Translations under genes and position numbers: made by a program
Assembly (NCBI RefSeq): GCF_900113275.1
Contig: NZ_FOOU01000001.1
Location: forward strand, 186,001 to 250,000
Direction: 5' to 3'
Length of the DNA: 64,000 nt
Source of the DNA: Neptunomonas qingdaonensis
GTDB lineage: Bacteria > Pseudomonadota > Gammaproteobacteria > Pseudomonadales > Balneatricaceae
The notes under the pieces: model-generated
The model's database searches: none
What the model was told of the DNA's origin: nothing
The model's input: the letters and a program-made list of their open reading frames with translations, nothing else
In this document: positions 34,968 through 44,079 of the stretch, one piece after another
How the letters are laid out: each line of letters starts with the position of its first letter
How positions within the stretch are numbered: position 1 is the first letter of the stretch

Positions 34968-36656
34968 TCACGTTTTTATAAAATTGTTCTCAGGCGAGAA
35001 GAATCTAATATTATTCTTACCCGAGCGTTTTGCAGCATACATTGCCGTGTCGGCATTCTTGATTAAATCAACGCAGGTATCTCCATCAGCGGGGAACATC
35101 GCAATGCCAACGGATGCTCCTATCTGGAGTACTTCTCCGAGAGTCTCAATAGGCTCATTAATCGAGCTGATAACACGATTAGCGACATACTCAATTTCGT
35201 CTTTTCCTTTCGGGTTGTCGAAGATAAACATGAATTCGTCGCCACCCACGCGGGCGACAGTATCTGATTTTCGTAGCAGTGCCAGCAGTCTTTTCGCTAC
35301 CTCCTTTAAAAGGTCGTCCCCGACGTTATGGCCAAACTGATCGTTGACCAGCTTAAATCCGTCAAGGTCGAGAAACATCAGCGCCAGACTGCATTGTTCA
35401 CGATTGTAATGGAGAAGTTTTTGGTTTATTCGGTCGGTTACCAAGGTACGATTTGGCAAATCGGTTAAGGCATCGTGAAAAGCCAGATGCTTTATGTATT
35501 CATCTTTACGCCAAAGCGCGGTAATGTCGCTGAATACCGAGACATAGCGAATAGGTTCGCCATCCTCGTCGCGAACCATGCTGATGGTCATGCGTTCCAG
35601 GTAAAGATCCCCGTCTTTACGACGGTTCCATATCTCGCCATTCCAGCGTCCGTTAGTTTTTATCTCCTTCCACATGGATGCATAAAATACCTGATCGTGC
35701 CGGTTAGATTGCAGCATGCGAGGGTTTTGTCCGACGGCCTCTTCGGTCGCATAACCGGTTATTTCGCTGAAGGCGGGATTAACCGACAAAATAACCCCAT
35801 CGGCATCGGTGACGAGGACACCATCAAGCGTGTTCTCAAAGACGCAGGCGGCCAGTTTGAGTTTCGCCTCCGTTTCCTTGAAGACAGTCACCTCGCTGGC
35901 CAGAATTGAAAATCCTTTGACTGTACTGTCGTTATCAGTACCAGCGGCATCGAAATCGGGGATGTAGTGTCCGATAATATGCCCTACGTTTCCGTTGGCT
36001 TTGTTCAGGATCCGCTCAAAGCGTTGCGGTTCGCCGGCCAGAGCGCGGCGAATATGAGGCTCATTCAGAGTAAATAGGTGATCGCCAGCCAGCTCCTGGA
36101 AAGTGATGCCGATAATGTCCTCGGGCGGCTTCCCGAACCACTCGCGGTAGGCATTGTTAGCATAACGACAGCGTAAATCACTACCCCAATAGCCGATCAT
36201 ACTTGGCATACTATCAATAATGGATTTGATGAATTGCTCACGTTTGATACTGGCCTTGGAGGCTGTCTCAGCCTGATCGAGTGCCTTTTGAGTACGCCGC
36301 ACGGTTTCGACAAGGTACGAGATAAAAACACAGGTGATGGCGAAAATGGCCATCTCCAGAAGGTCAAAGCGATTCTCAATAAAAGGCTGAGTAACAAATA
36401 ACTGCCAGAGAAATGTCACCGCAAGACAAGCCAGCACGGTTGCCAGCAATCCTGCGTAAAGTCCTGCGTAGAGGGCAGCGGAAATTACCGCAGGATAGAA
36501 TGTCAGCCAGGTGAGTTCCGACTCAAACGCTTGTAGCGGCCATACCCTCAGGCCAGCGGCGAAGCATACAAGTAGCAGTGCGGTGAGAGAATGTCTGAGA
36601 TGTGCTGAGGCCGTTGCATGATTTGCTACCGGGCCTTTTCCCGTTGCGGCATTCAT
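34968..36656 (-). CDS. DUF4118-PAS-PAS-GGDEF diguanylate cyclase
   Basis: 562 residues. N-terminal membrane region of about 110 residues with FYPAVISAALYAGLYAGLLAT resembles the DUF4118 module of KdpD-type sensors. Two PAS domains follow (about 145-260 and 265-385, the second with NPAFSEITGY and the GEPIRYVSVFSDIT end). The GGDEF domain has intact VGGDEF near 460 and the inhibitory RKSD (RxxD) five residues before it, so active cyclase with product inhibition is expected. Monocistronic. The start is the first ATG and no clear ribosome site is seen. The signal sensed is unknown. Confidence 0.9.
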   Translation of the reverse strand: MNAATGKGPVANHATASAHLRHSLTALLLVCFAAGLRVWPLQAFESELTWLTFYPAVISAALYAGLYAGLLATVLACLAVTFLWQLFVTQPFIENRFDLLEMAIFAITCVFISYLVETVRRTQKALDQAETASKASIKREQFIKSIIDSMPSMIGYWGSDLRCRYANNAYREWFGKPPEDIIGITFQELAGDHLFTLNEPHIRRALAGEPQRFERILNKANGNVGHIIGHYIPDFDAAGTDNDSTVKGFSILASEVTVFKETEAKLKLAACVFENTLDGVLVTDADGVILSVNPAFSEITGYATEEAVGQNPRMLQSNRHDQVFYASMWKEIKTNGRWNGEIWNRRKDGDLYLERMTISMVRDEDGEPIRYVSVFSDITALWRKDEYIKHLAFHDALTDLPNRTLVTDRINQKLLHYNREQCSLALMFLDLDGFKLVNDQFGHNVGDDLLKEVAKRLLALLRKSDTVARVGGDEFMFIFDNPKGKDEIEYVANRVISSINEPIETLGEVLQIGASVGIAMFPADGDTCVDLIKNADTAMYAAKRSGKNNIRFFSPENNFIKT

Positions 36657-36861
36657 GTTTTATAGTTGGGCATAGACTTTCAAATCCGATGCCATGCTAG
36701 CGTCTTTGGAGTTAGTAATATTCCACGGCATAGAGTCTTCCTTGTTCTGCTCAATAAAGACATCAGCAACAGCCTTTGCAGCTATGCGCAATTATTAAAG
36801 AGTAGACTGCATCTGTGTTTCTGCAATGTCTAAGAACTAAAATCAATAACTTTAAACACTA

Positions 36862-38613
36862 TCAGCTAAATTCAGGCCATTTATCAAATGACTGCTTTTC
36901 AAGTTGCATCTTGCCCGTTTCATCCTGGTGAATGTTAATCCACGCTTGCCAGTTTTTGTAGTCAATATCCGGGCAATCTAAGCGGTAATGGCTACAGCGG
37001 CTTTCTGTCCGCATGATGGATGCTTTCAGTTTCATCTCGGCGGTGATTATCATATTTTCAGTTTCATGCGCTAAACGTAAACTATGCAGATCGCTTGCAA
37101 GTAGCATAGGGACATGATGCTCACGTAACTCTTCCACATAAGCAAGCGCCGCCTGCATCATCCGCTCTTTTTTTATATAAAGTACAAAATTAGGAATCAT
37201 CACGCTTTGTAGTACTTGTGTTACCCACGCCGGGCTATAGCCTCGCTGACGTTTGAGTGGGGCCAGTATCTCTTCAGTTATCGTATCAGAGTATTGCTGA
37301 GTTACTTCTATACTCAGCTTTAGGTTAAGGCTGTCTTTTGCGGCGGCTTCTCCGGCAATCGCACCTTGTACTGCTGAGCCTGCAAGTGATGAACCAATCT
37401 GGGTGTAAATGCCACCCGACATATATGAGCCTAAGGCATCTCCTGCTGCGTACAAGCCGGGTAAGGTCGATAGGCCCTGCTCATTAATCGGCACCAAACC
37501 TTCAGCTTTATGGATCGCCATTCCAGCACTCGAGCCGCCAACTTGTTCTCCTCCCATGCCCGGAGGCCCTGAGTGTCCTTTGCCTGAAATCAGTGTTCGT
37601 AACAGTCCCTTTTGCGGGGGTGGCGGAGGTGAAGTCATTCTAAATGCCTCCGGGGTAAACGGCCCACCTTGTCGTGTCTGGGGTTCTGATTCAGCTTGTC
37701 TCATCGGCGGGCCCATCGTCACAGGAGCACCATATATATAACCTTGGTAGTTTAAATCCATACCCAGATGATGGTTGATAGTAATAGAGGTAGTTGAGGG
37801 TTTTTCTTCAACCTGACCATGCCAGTTGTCATAACTGGAACCCGAGTTTGTAGCTGAACCGGGATGCCCGTCATTCCACTCTTTACCCGTCACCTTTGCA
37901 CCTGCTTTATAAGCCATGATTGTGCCATCATGGGTCAAATCACAAACAGGAAAACCACTGGGCTTAAAACCGCCAGAACCGGTACACAAGATCACCGACT
38001 TAGCGTGATAGTGAATGATTTTGTTGTCGTCCAAACTAAAACCTGAAGCACCGATGATGCGACCATCTTGCTTAAGCAGATGTGTAATCATGACGCGCTC
38101 TTCAACGCCAATGTTGCGCTCACTTATCGGTCGCATAAAGCTTTCGTTATACAATGGAGAGTCAAAAAAGCCCCATGTTTTTAACTCTTCTACACGGGCA
38201 TATGAGTGCTCTGCTAACTGGCGTGTAAACACAGGGTTATTGGTTTGAATTGCCGACTCTGAGACTTTTTCAACAAACTGATCAATACTCATAGAAGCGT
38301 TATTTTTGTCATAGCTAAAGATGCCTTTGGCAAACGGCGTCAGACCGGAGCTGCCGATTCTCCCTTTCGACACCATCAATACTTTTGCCCCGGCATCATG
38401 CGCTTTCACCGCCGCAAATAATCCAGCCATACCACCACCAATCACCAGCACGTCAAGCACTCGTTTTTCTTCAGTGAAATCTGAAGCGTCGATCTTAGGC
38501 TTGTTTTCTATTGCCGGGGCATCAAATGCAAAGCTGGCTAACGCAGCTGCCCCGGCAATTCCACCTGCAATTCCCATAAAATGACGACGAGATAAATTTG
38601 CTTTTGATTTCAT
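36862..38613 (-). CDS. Tat-exported FAD-binding fumarate reductase-like flavoprotein
   Basis: 583 residues. The start NLSRRHFMGIAGGIAGAAALASF is a twin-arginine signal. Next come an FAD-binding motif VLVIGGGMAGLFAAVKAHDAGAKV near 54-77 and GSSGLTPFAKGIF near 86-98, as in the fumarate reductase / succinate dehydrogenase / L-aspartate oxidase / AprA group. GLYAAGDALGSYMSGG near 425 closes the FAD domain. Between about 285 and 345 there is a Pro/Gly-rich stretch with SPPPPPPQKG, not usual in the family. GGAGAT precedes the ATG, two bases after the ferredoxin stop. It probably receives electrons from the two upstream products and reduces, or oxidises, a small organic substrate outside the cytoplasm. 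Substrate unknown. Confidence 0.85.
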   Translation of the reverse strand: MKSKANLSRRHFMGIAGGIAGAAALASFAFDAPAIENKPKIDASDFTEEKRVLDVLVIGGGMAGLFAAVKAHDAGAKVLMVSKGRIGSSGLTPFAKGIFSYDKNNASMSIDQFVEKVSESAIQTNNPVFTRQLAEHSYARVEELKTWGFFDSPLYNESFMRPISERNIGVEERVMITHLLKQDGRIIGASGFSLDDNKIIHYHAKSVILCTGSGGFKPSGFPVCDLTHDGTIMAYKAGAKVTGKEWNDGHPGSATNSGSSYDNWHGQVEEKPSTTSITINHHLGMDLNYQGYIYGAPVTMGPPMRQAESEPQTRQGGPFTPEAFRMTSPPPPPQKGLLRTLISGKGHSGPPGMGGEQVGGSSAGMAIHKAEGLVPINEQGLSTLPGLYAAGDALGSYMSGGIYTQIGSSLAGSAVQGAIAGEAAAKDSLNLKLSIEVTQQYSDTITEEILAPLKRQRGYSPAWVTQVLQSVMIPNFVLYIKKERMMQAALAYVEELREHHVPMLLASDLHSLRLAHETENMIITAEMKLKASIMRTESRCSHYRLDCPDIDYKNWQAWINIHQDETGKMQLEKQSFDKWPEFS

Positions 38614-38615
38614 TA

Positions 38616-38831
38616 TTATCTCCAGGACACCATGACAGGAATATGCTTTTCAGGGGTAATTGTTATTGCGCCTACAGGGCAGTATAAGCGACACAAATGG
38701 CAGATTTGGCAATCTTCCGGATAACGTATTTCTGCTTTATTGGTCGTTTTGTTCATATGGATCACATCCGTTGGGCAACTTTTTACACAGGCTTCGCAAC
38801 CAATGCAGCCAGAGATTTGTTGAATAGGCAT
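38616..38831 (-). CDS. Two [4Fe-4S] ferredoxin
   Basis: 71 residues from ATG 38831, chosen for AGGAG six bases upstream. Two cluster motifs are plain: CIGCEACVKSCP and CQICHLCRLYCP, each CxxCxxCxxxCP, so it should carry two [4Fe-4S] clusters. It sits between a membrane flavoreductase (14 bases upstream) and a Tat flavoprotein (two bases downstream), and is the natural electron shuttle between them. It has no signal peptide of its own; it could be cytoplasmic or be carried out with the folded Tat partner. Confidence 0.9.
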   Translation of the reverse strand: MPIQQISGCIGCEACVKSCPTDVIHMNKTTNKAEIRYPEDCQICHLCRLYCPVGAITITPEKHIPVMVSWR

Positions 38832-38844
38832 CCTATGCTCCTCA

Positions 38845-40248
38845 TTAATAGGCAAGTTGTTCAAAATGGACCTGGCTGGACGCCAGACCGAGCTGTTTTA
38901 AGTGAGTGGTTGTTGCGTCTATCATTGCCGTTGGGCCACAGAGATAAACAGCCCAATTCTGCTGCTGTCCTGCAGTGAAACTGGCGTCGATTTCCGACTT
39001 GCCGATCAGACCCTGGCGTACATAAGGGCGCAGCGTATCTTTAGCATTTTCAAGCTGCTGACATACCAATTGCAGTTGGACGTTGGCCATACGCTTTTCA
39101 AGCGCCTCAAGTTCGTCCAGACACACCATTCTTTCCAGACTTCGGTTGCCATAAATTAATCGAATAGGTCGGGTATCATTTTGTCTGGCGAGTCCTCTTA
39201 AAAGACTCATCATCGGCGCAATGCCTGCACCACCGGCGATGAGAGTAATACCTTGCGATGTTCGGCTCTGATCTAAGCTCATGCTTCCGTATGGGCCATC
39301 AACAAACACCGTCTGCCCAATTTCAAGTTGATTTAACGATGAGGTGTAATCGCCTAACTCCCGAATGATGAAAGACAATTGCGCCGCATTATTCTGCACA
39401 GAAGCAATCGAGAACGGATGTTGCTCAAGGTTATAAGCCGAGCCGCTGGTATTGATCCAGGCAAACTGACCGGCTTCAAAAGCAAATCTTTGCTTAGACT
39501 TTGATTCGATGGTGAGCTGCCAGTCGCATGGGCTCACTTTTTCAATGGATGTAATCGTAAATGGCTGTCGTTGAATAATACGAGGCTTAATGAAGTAGTT
39601 ATAAATAACGATCATCATTGATAATGTGTAAAGTGACCACCAGATGACATTAAATTCCTGATTATATTGTCCATGGCTACCCACAGTGGTGATATGCAAT
39701 GTGGCCAGCGTGGCAATCGCCACCAAGCCGATGACATGCCATAAGCGCCAGGTTTCATAGCGCATGTTGAGTTTGTCTTTATATACTGACATCAACACCC
39801 ATACGGCCATGACCACCCAGGCAATCAATCCGGTAAGAAGCTGAGGCGACGTAATCATGCTAATGATGCTTGTACTTAACGCATCAAATGACAACAGCAT
39901 CTTAGGCGCTACGATTAATAACGGATGTAAAAAGAAGAACACGCCAAGGTATTTACCTATTTTTTTATGTTTAGCAATACTCCAGTCTATATTGGCAAAC
40001 AAAGGCACATGTCTGAGGCGGCCTGCCAAAGGAAATTGAACAAAAAACGCCATCATAGCACTAAGGTTTAGTGCACTCAGTACCCTGTTGTACATGCCTT
40101 CAAACAGCATCCCTAAACTTTCAGCGACGACAAATGGTAGTAACAGCAGAACGAGATAGGCCAAGGTTAATGTATGCTTATTGGTTAAGCGAAACCTACT
40201 CAGCCGAAATTTTATTGCCTTTAAATTGAATGTATTTGGCATACTCAT
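38845..40248 (-). CDS. Membrane ferric reductase-like oxidoreductase with FAD/NAD(P)H domain
   Basis: 467 residues from ATG 40248, preceded by GGAG with six-base spacing. The N-terminal half has about six membrane helices with paired His (FFLHPLLI near 107 and WRLWHVIGLVAIATLATLHIT near 172-192) for haem, the ferric reductase-like/cytochrome b module. The C-terminal half is a ferredoxin-NADP reductase-type unit: HPFSIAS for FAD, GGAGIAPMMSLLRG and YGNRSLERMVCLDELEAL for nucleotide. It should move electrons from NAD(P)H through flavin and haem across the membrane. First gene of the three-gene redox operon, divergent from a two-component system. Confidence 0.86.
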   Translation of the reverse strand: MSMPNTFNLKAIKFRLSRFRLTNKHTLTLAYLVLLLLPFVVAESLGMLFEGMYNRVLSALNLSAMMAFFVQFPLAGRLRHVPLFANIDWSIAKHKKIGKYLGVFFFLHPLLIVAPKMLLSFDALSTSIISMITSPQLLTGLIAWVVMAVWVLMSVYKDKLNMRYETWRLWHVIGLVAIATLATLHITTVGSHGQYNQEFNVIWWSLYTLSMMIVIYNYFIKPRIIQRQPFTITSIEKVSPCDWQLTIESKSKQRFAFEAGQFAWINTSGSAYNLEQHPFSIASVQNNAAQLSFIIRELGDYTSSLNQLEIGQTVFVDGPYGSMSLDQSRTSQGITLIAGGAGIAPMMSLLRGLARQNDTRPIRLIYGNRSLERMVCLDELEALEKRMANVQLQLVCQQLENAKDTLRPYVRQGLIGKSEIDASFTAGQQQNWAVYLCGPTAMIDATTTHLKQLGLASSQVHFEQLAY

Positions 40249-40300
40249 GCGCCACTCCAAGGGATTCGTAACAATATGGAGGGCAAATTATCATCAGGGA

Positions 40301-40322
40301 GGTTAAAGTCTGGTTAACGTGC
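40301..40322. promoter_or_regulatory. Pair of 11-bp direct repeats (GGTTAA type)
   Basis: GGTTAAAGTCT and GGTTAACGTGC stand head to tail with an 11-base period, next to the start of the redox operon. They are the reverse-complement form of the CTTAA-type units at 40341-40384. The spacing is that of OmpR-family tandem binding sites. Confidence 0.6.
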
Positions 40323-40340
40323 AAAATTTGTAAATTGACT

Positions 40341-40384
40341 CCTTAGCTATGCCTTAGCTATTCCTTAACCATGCTTTAACCTGA
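40341..40384. promoter_or_regulatory. Four tandem 11-bp repeats, probable response-regulator array
   Basis: Four consecutive 11-base units, CCTTAGCTATG, CCTTAGCTATT, CCTTAACCATG and CTTTAACCTGA, share the core CYTTAR with exact 11-base phasing. PmrA- and QseB-type OmpR-family regulators bind CTTAA-N5/6-CTTAA repeats of this period. The array lies between the divergent redox operon and the OmpR-type regulator gene, so it likely binds that regulator and controls both directions. Confidence 0.7.
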
Positions 40385-40441
40385 TTATTGTTATTTTATT
40401 TACATCGGATGCAGTATTAGACAGAAAAGTGAGAGGCAATC

Positions 40442-41143
40442 ATGGGTTTAGATAAGTTGCAGTTACTATTAGTCGAAGATGATATTGACTTGGCGACCGC
40501 CGTTATTGATTACTTTGAGCTTGAGAATATTCAATGTGACCACGCCGCCAACGGCCTGTCGGGTTTAAACCTGATTAAATCAAATCACTATGATGTCGCA
40601 ATTTTAGATTTGAACTTGCCAAAAATGAATGGATTAGAAGTATGTGAAACACTCAGAGCTCAGGGGATAGATGTGCCTATTCTCATGCTAACGGCAAAAG
40701 ATACCCTCGATGATAAACTGTTAGGCTTTTCGAAAGGCGCTGATGACTATTTAGTTAAACCCTTCGCCATGCAGGAGCTTATTGCCCGGGTTCAAGTGTT
40801 ATCCCGCAGACGCAGTGGACAAGTGACGAAACTAACCGCCTGTGGTTTGGAATTGGATTCTCAGCAGCAACTCATTTCTTGGGGCTCTACCCCCGTAAAG
40901 CTGTCACCAACGAGTTTCAAAATATTAGAAACCTTAATGCGGGCCAGCCCAAATCCCGTTTCCAGAGAAAAGCTAATACAAAGTGTTTGGGGGGACGAAC
41001 AACCTGACAGTAATAGTTTAAAAGTACACATGTTTAATTTAAGAAAAGTCTTAGATAGCCATGCAGATAATGGTTCAGAAAGTAAATTGATCCACACCCT
41101 TGTCGGACGTGGCTTTGTATTAAAAAATGAGCGTCAGGGATGA
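40442..41143 (+). CDS. OmpR-family response regulator
   Basis: 233 residues. Receiver with Asp56 in AILDLNLPKMNGLEVCE and Lys in YLVKPFA, then a winged-helix domain with KLSPTSFKILETLM and NSLKVHMFNLRKVL. GAGAGG precedes the ATG. It overlaps the kinase gene by four bases (ATGA). The divergent flavoreductase operon and the phased 11-base repeats in the shared gap make that operon, and itself, its likely targets. Confidence 0.92.
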   Translation: MGLDKLQLLLVEDDIDLATAVIDYFELENIQCDHAANGLSGLNLIKSNHYDVAILDLNLPKMNGLEVCETLRAQGIDVPILMLTAKDTLDDKLLGFSKGADDYLVKPFAMQELIARVQVLSRRRSGQVTKLTACGLELDSQQQLISWGSTPVKLSPTSFKILETLMRASPNPVSREKLIQSVWGDEQPDSNSLKVHMFNLRKVLDSHADNGSESKLIHTLVGRGFVLKNERQG

Positions 41144-42426
41144 AGATCAGGCCGAGTTTGAAACTGTACTTTTTTGCCATGATGATTATGACGGGAGTGG
41201 TAACAATTTCGGTTATGTCAGTGGTGAGTATTAACTACTTTTTTGCGGGCATTGATTTCTCCATGAGTGGTGCTATGCGATCGTATGCATATAAACAGCC
41301 GGTATCCAATGGTAATCCGGTAACATTCAATGACTTTGTGGTTGCCAGCCAGTGGGATGATCTGCCTGCGCCCATAAAAGCCAACCTGAAAGAACATGAA
41401 CTCATCGAAGGTGACTTACTAAAGCACATTGACGGCAATCCGCTATTTGCTAAACCAAAGGCCGGTTATTTTGCGATGAAGGTCAGTCGCGATGGACAAG
41501 TACGTTATGTATCATCGATGTTTACCAGAGAAAAAAATACAAGATTAACAGCAGGCCCGCCGCCTGAGTTTCTCTACATTATTTTAATAGCATTAGTCGC
41601 GATTGCGCTGTTCTCTTTGGTTCCATATTTTATCCTGCGTAATGTGGCTAGCCCTGTTGAGAAATTAATAGCGTGGGCAACACAGTTAAATAAAGAGCAG
41701 CTTTCACAACCCATTCCTGATTTTTATTATAGTGAGCTCAATAGCCTGGCAACGATGGTGCAATCAAGTCTGCAGTCAGTGCAAGAGAGCTTAGAGCGAG
41801 AGCAGCGCTTCTTAGGCTACGCCAGCCATGAACTACGAACCCCTATTGCCGTAACGCGCACCAACACCGAATTGCTACGTAAAATGATGTTGAAAAATAT
41901 TAGTCAGGAGAAGCAGCTTCAAGTACTCGAGCGTATCGAACGGGCCAGTTTTACCATGACAGACCTGACCGAAACACTGTTATGGCTTAACCGCCAGTCA
42001 GACAAATCCATGCCCATTAAACCGGTTTCGATCGGCTTATTGTCTAAACAACTACTAGAAGAACTATCGTACTTGATCAATGGGAAAATGGTTGAAGTGA
42101 CGGTTGAAACAGATGAAACCACATACCTTTTGCCTGAGGCGCTGTGTCGGATTATTCTGACAAACTTAATCAGAAATGCGTTACAACACACCAGTGAAGG
42201 CACAGTTGCTATTAAACAATCTGACGCTTGTCTTATCATTAGCAATCAGAATGTGACAAGTTCACACAAAAGCGATGAACTCGGATTTGGCTTAGGGCTG
42301 GAGTTAACGGAGCGCCTTGTCCAACACTATGGTTGGCAATATCAAAATGTTACAACCAACAATGGCCATTATGTAGAAATAAACTTTTGTAGTGACGCGA
42401 ACGTAACGTGCAAGGAGGCTATATGA
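41140..42426 (+). CDS. Sensor histidine kinase
   Basis: 428 residues. Helices near 8-34 and 145-165 bound a periplasmic domain of about 110 residues without a recognised fold. His230 sits in GYASHELRTPIAVTRTNTE. The ATPase part is compact, with NLIRNALQHT and FGLGLELTERL. No HAMP consensus is strong, but SPVEKLIAWATQLN occupies its place. It partners with the regulator that overlaps its start. Its signal may be the substrate or redox state handled by the divergent flavoprotein operon, which is inference from position. Confidence 0.88.
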   Translation: MKIRPSLKLYFFAMMIMTGVVTISVMSVVSINYFFAGIDFSMSGAMRSYAYKQPVSNGNPVTFNDFVVASQWDDLPAPIKANLKEHELIEGDLLKHIDGNPLFAKPKAGYFAMKVSRDGQVRYVSSMFTREKNTRLTAGPPPEFLYIILIALVAIALFSLVPYFILRNVASPVEKLIAWATQLNKEQLSQPIPDFYYSELNSLATMVQSSLQSVQESLEREQRFLGYASHELRTPIAVTRTNTELLRKMMLKNISQEKQLQVLERIERASFTMTDLTETLLWLNRQSDKSMPIKPVSIGLLSKQLLEELSYLINGKMVEVTVETDETTYLLPEALCRIILTNLIRNALQHTSEGTVAIKQSDACLIISNQNVTSSHKSDELGFGLGLELTERLVQHYGWQYQNVTTNNGHYVEINFCSDANVTCKEAI

Positions 42427-42535
42427 TAATGTTTAATAAATGATGACGAATACGAAAACTGTAAATTGCAGCAAGAAGGAATGTAGGAATATATTTGACA
42501 CCGCCCCGACCAGATATGGACCAGAGCCCAGATAC

Positions 42536-42568
42536 AACAAAGCCCCACATTTGACTGCGAGGCTTGTT
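42536..42568 (-). terminator. Possible terminator of tRNA-Phe
   Basis: An eight-pair stem with one bulged base (AACAAGCC against GGCTTTGTT on the minus strand) begins seven bases after the tRNA 3' end. The T content is modest, so the call is tentative. Confidence 0.4.
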
Positions 42569-42574
42569 AGTACT

Positions 42575-42650
42575 TGGTGCCCGGAGGCGGAATCGAACCA
42601 CCGACACGAGGATTTTCAATCCTCTGCTCTACCGACTGAGCTATCCGGGC
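42575..42650 (-). tRNA. tRNA-Phe (GAA)
   Basis: A 76-base cloverleaf on the minus strand: acceptor GCCCGGA pairs with TCCGGGC, D arm TAGCTCAGTCGGTAGAGC, anticodon loop TTGAAAA with GAA, T arm GGTTCGATTCC, and an encoded CCA end. A strong promoter lies immediately upstream. Confidence 0.97.
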
Positions 42651-42666
42651 ATCTCAAGAGGCGCGT

Positions 42667-42695
42667 ATTAAACCCTTAATCTGCAGGGTTGTCAA
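42667..42695 (-). promoter_or_regulatory. Sigma-70 promoter of tRNA-Phe
   Basis: On the minus strand: TTGACA, 17-base spacer, TTTAAT, then a G+C-rich discriminator ACGCGCC. A perfect -35 box and GC-rich discriminator are typical of stringently controlled stable-RNA promoters. It starts just downstream of the yggX stop. Confidence 0.8.
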
Positions 42696-42709
42696 CATCT
42701 TAGCCTCAA

Positions 42710-42982
42710 TTATTTTGAAGGAGGGACGTATCCTTCGGCTTTTTCGTAATCGCCACCGTCCATGAACTTCTCCATCTCTTCCTGCAGGAACTTACGGGTG
42801 GCAGGATCCATCAGGCTCATGTGCTTTTCGTTGATGATCATGGTTTGGTGTGCGGTCCAATCTGCCCAGGCTTTTTGGGAGATAGTCTCGTAAATTTCTT
42901 GTCCTTTAGGGCCTGGATAGGGTGGTTTTTCAAGACCAGCCAGCTCTTCTTTGTATTTACGACACATGACAGTACGGCTCAT
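42710..42982 (-). CDS. yggX: Fe(2+)-trafficking / oxidative damage protection protein
   Basis: 90 residues, the exact family size. [23 protein letters not shown] at the start, [15 protein letters not shown] in the middle and [13 protein letters not shown] at the end are YggX signatures; the single Cys7 is the conserved one. It protects Fe-S enzymes and helps iron handling. It lies 14 bases after mutY, whose product is an Fe-S protein, an order conserved in many gammaproteobacteria. GGAGAG precedes the ATG. Confidence 0.96.
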   Translation of the reverse strand: MSRTVMCRKYKEELAGLEKPPYPGPKGQEIYETISQKAWADWTAHQTMIINEKHMSLMDPATRKFLQEEMEKFMDGGDYEKAEGYVPPSK

Positions 42983-42996
42983 CTAACTCTCCAAAT

Positions 42997-44049
42997 CTAT
43001 TTGCTAGTGCGGGTGTATTTTTGCAGCAGTCGTTTAACCGGTGCTGCCAACCCGATGTTCTGTGGTTGCTGTATGTTATACCAGAGAGTGGGATTTCCTT
43101 CCATGACACAGTCTGTAAGGTTATTGCAGCGAACCCGGACGGGGGTGATATCCAGATGAAAGTGGCTGAACGTATGACGCACCGGTTCCAGGGGCTCAGC
43201 ACTGTCTATATCCAGACAAAGCCCTGTGATGTTATTGGCATCGCGTAGGTCAGCAACCTCGGGCAAACTCCATAACCCGCCCCATAAACCGGTGGGTGGG
43301 CGTTGCTGGAGCAGCGTCTGGTGTTGATCATCCTGGAGTAACAGCATAATGGTTTGTTTGACCGGGATCTGTTTTTTCGGCTTTGGGTGTGGGAACTCGT
43401 TACTACGGCCTAGTTTTAATGCTGTGCAGTGGTTTTGCAGCGGACAACTTTGGCAGTTTGGTTTGCTGCGGGTGCAGAGGGTAGCTCCCAGATCCATCAT
43501 CGCTTGGGTGTAATCGCCGACACGCTGTTGGGGGGTGTTGCGCTCTGCATATTCCCACAGTGTTTTTTGGTTAGCCGTGGAGCCCGTCCAGCCCTCTAGT
43601 GCATAAAAGCGAGCCAGTACGCGTTTTACATTGCCATCGAGTATAGCGGCGCGTTTGCCGGTTGAGATAGATAAGACGGCGCCAGCGGTTGAGCGGCCAA
43701 TGCCGGGCAGTTGTTCGAGCGCTTCTACTGTCTGCGGGAACTCGCCGTAGTAGTCGTTGGCAACGATTTGCGCGGTTTTGTGTAAATTGCGTGCGCGGGC
43801 GTAGTAACCGAGCCCTGTCCAAAGGTGCAGAACTTCATCCTGATCGGCGTTGGCGAGTGTTTGAACATCCGGAAAACGCGCAATAAATCGCTCAAAATAG
43901 GGAATGACGGTTGTTACTTGCGTCTGCTGCAGCATGATCTCAGAGATCCAGGTGAAATAGGCTGTCTTGTCTTGTTGCCACGGCAGGTTATGCCGGCCGT
44001 ACTGGTCAAACCAGTCCAGCACGGCAGTATTAAATTCTTCAGGGGTCAT
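42997..44049 (-). CDS. mutY: A/G-specific adenine glycosylase
   Basis: 350 residues. Helix-hairpin-helix [15 protein letters not shown] near 115-129, MMDLGATLC near 187 with the catalytic Asp, and the [4Fe-4S] ligands in [17 protein letters not shown] (C-x6-C-x2-C-x5-C) near 195-211. The C-terminal third is the Nudix-like domain that recognises 8-oxoG. It removes adenine mispaired with 8-oxoguanine. Followed by yggX. The AsmA-family gene lies 30 bases upstream, as in Pseudomonas and relatives. Confidence 0.97.
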   Translation of the reverse strand: MTPEEFNTAVLDWFDQYGRHNLPWQQDKTAYFTWISEIMLQQTQVTTVIPYFERFIARFPDVQTLANADQDEVLHLWTGLGYYARARNLHKTAQIVANDYYGEFPQTVEALEQLPGIGRSTAGAVLSISTGKRAAILDGNVKRVLARFYALEGWTGSTANQKTLWEYAERNTPQQRVGDYTQAMMDLGATLCTRSKPNCQSCPLQNHCTALKLGRSNEFPHPKPKKQIPVKQTIMLLLQDDQHQTLLQQRPPTGLWGGLWSLPEVADLRDANNITGLCLDIDSAEPLEPVRHTFSHFHLDITPVRVRCNNLTDCVMEGNPTLWYNIQQPQNIGLAAPVKRLLQKYTRTSK

Positions 44050-44079
44050 GAGGTACTTATTGTTGGTGGAGTATCCGGG

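Noticed and set aside
42575-42650. tRNA-Phe as an attachment site for an integrated element
   Set aside because: No integrase gene, no repeated tRNA end and no foreign-looking cargo were seen on either side; yggX and a two-component system flank it normally.
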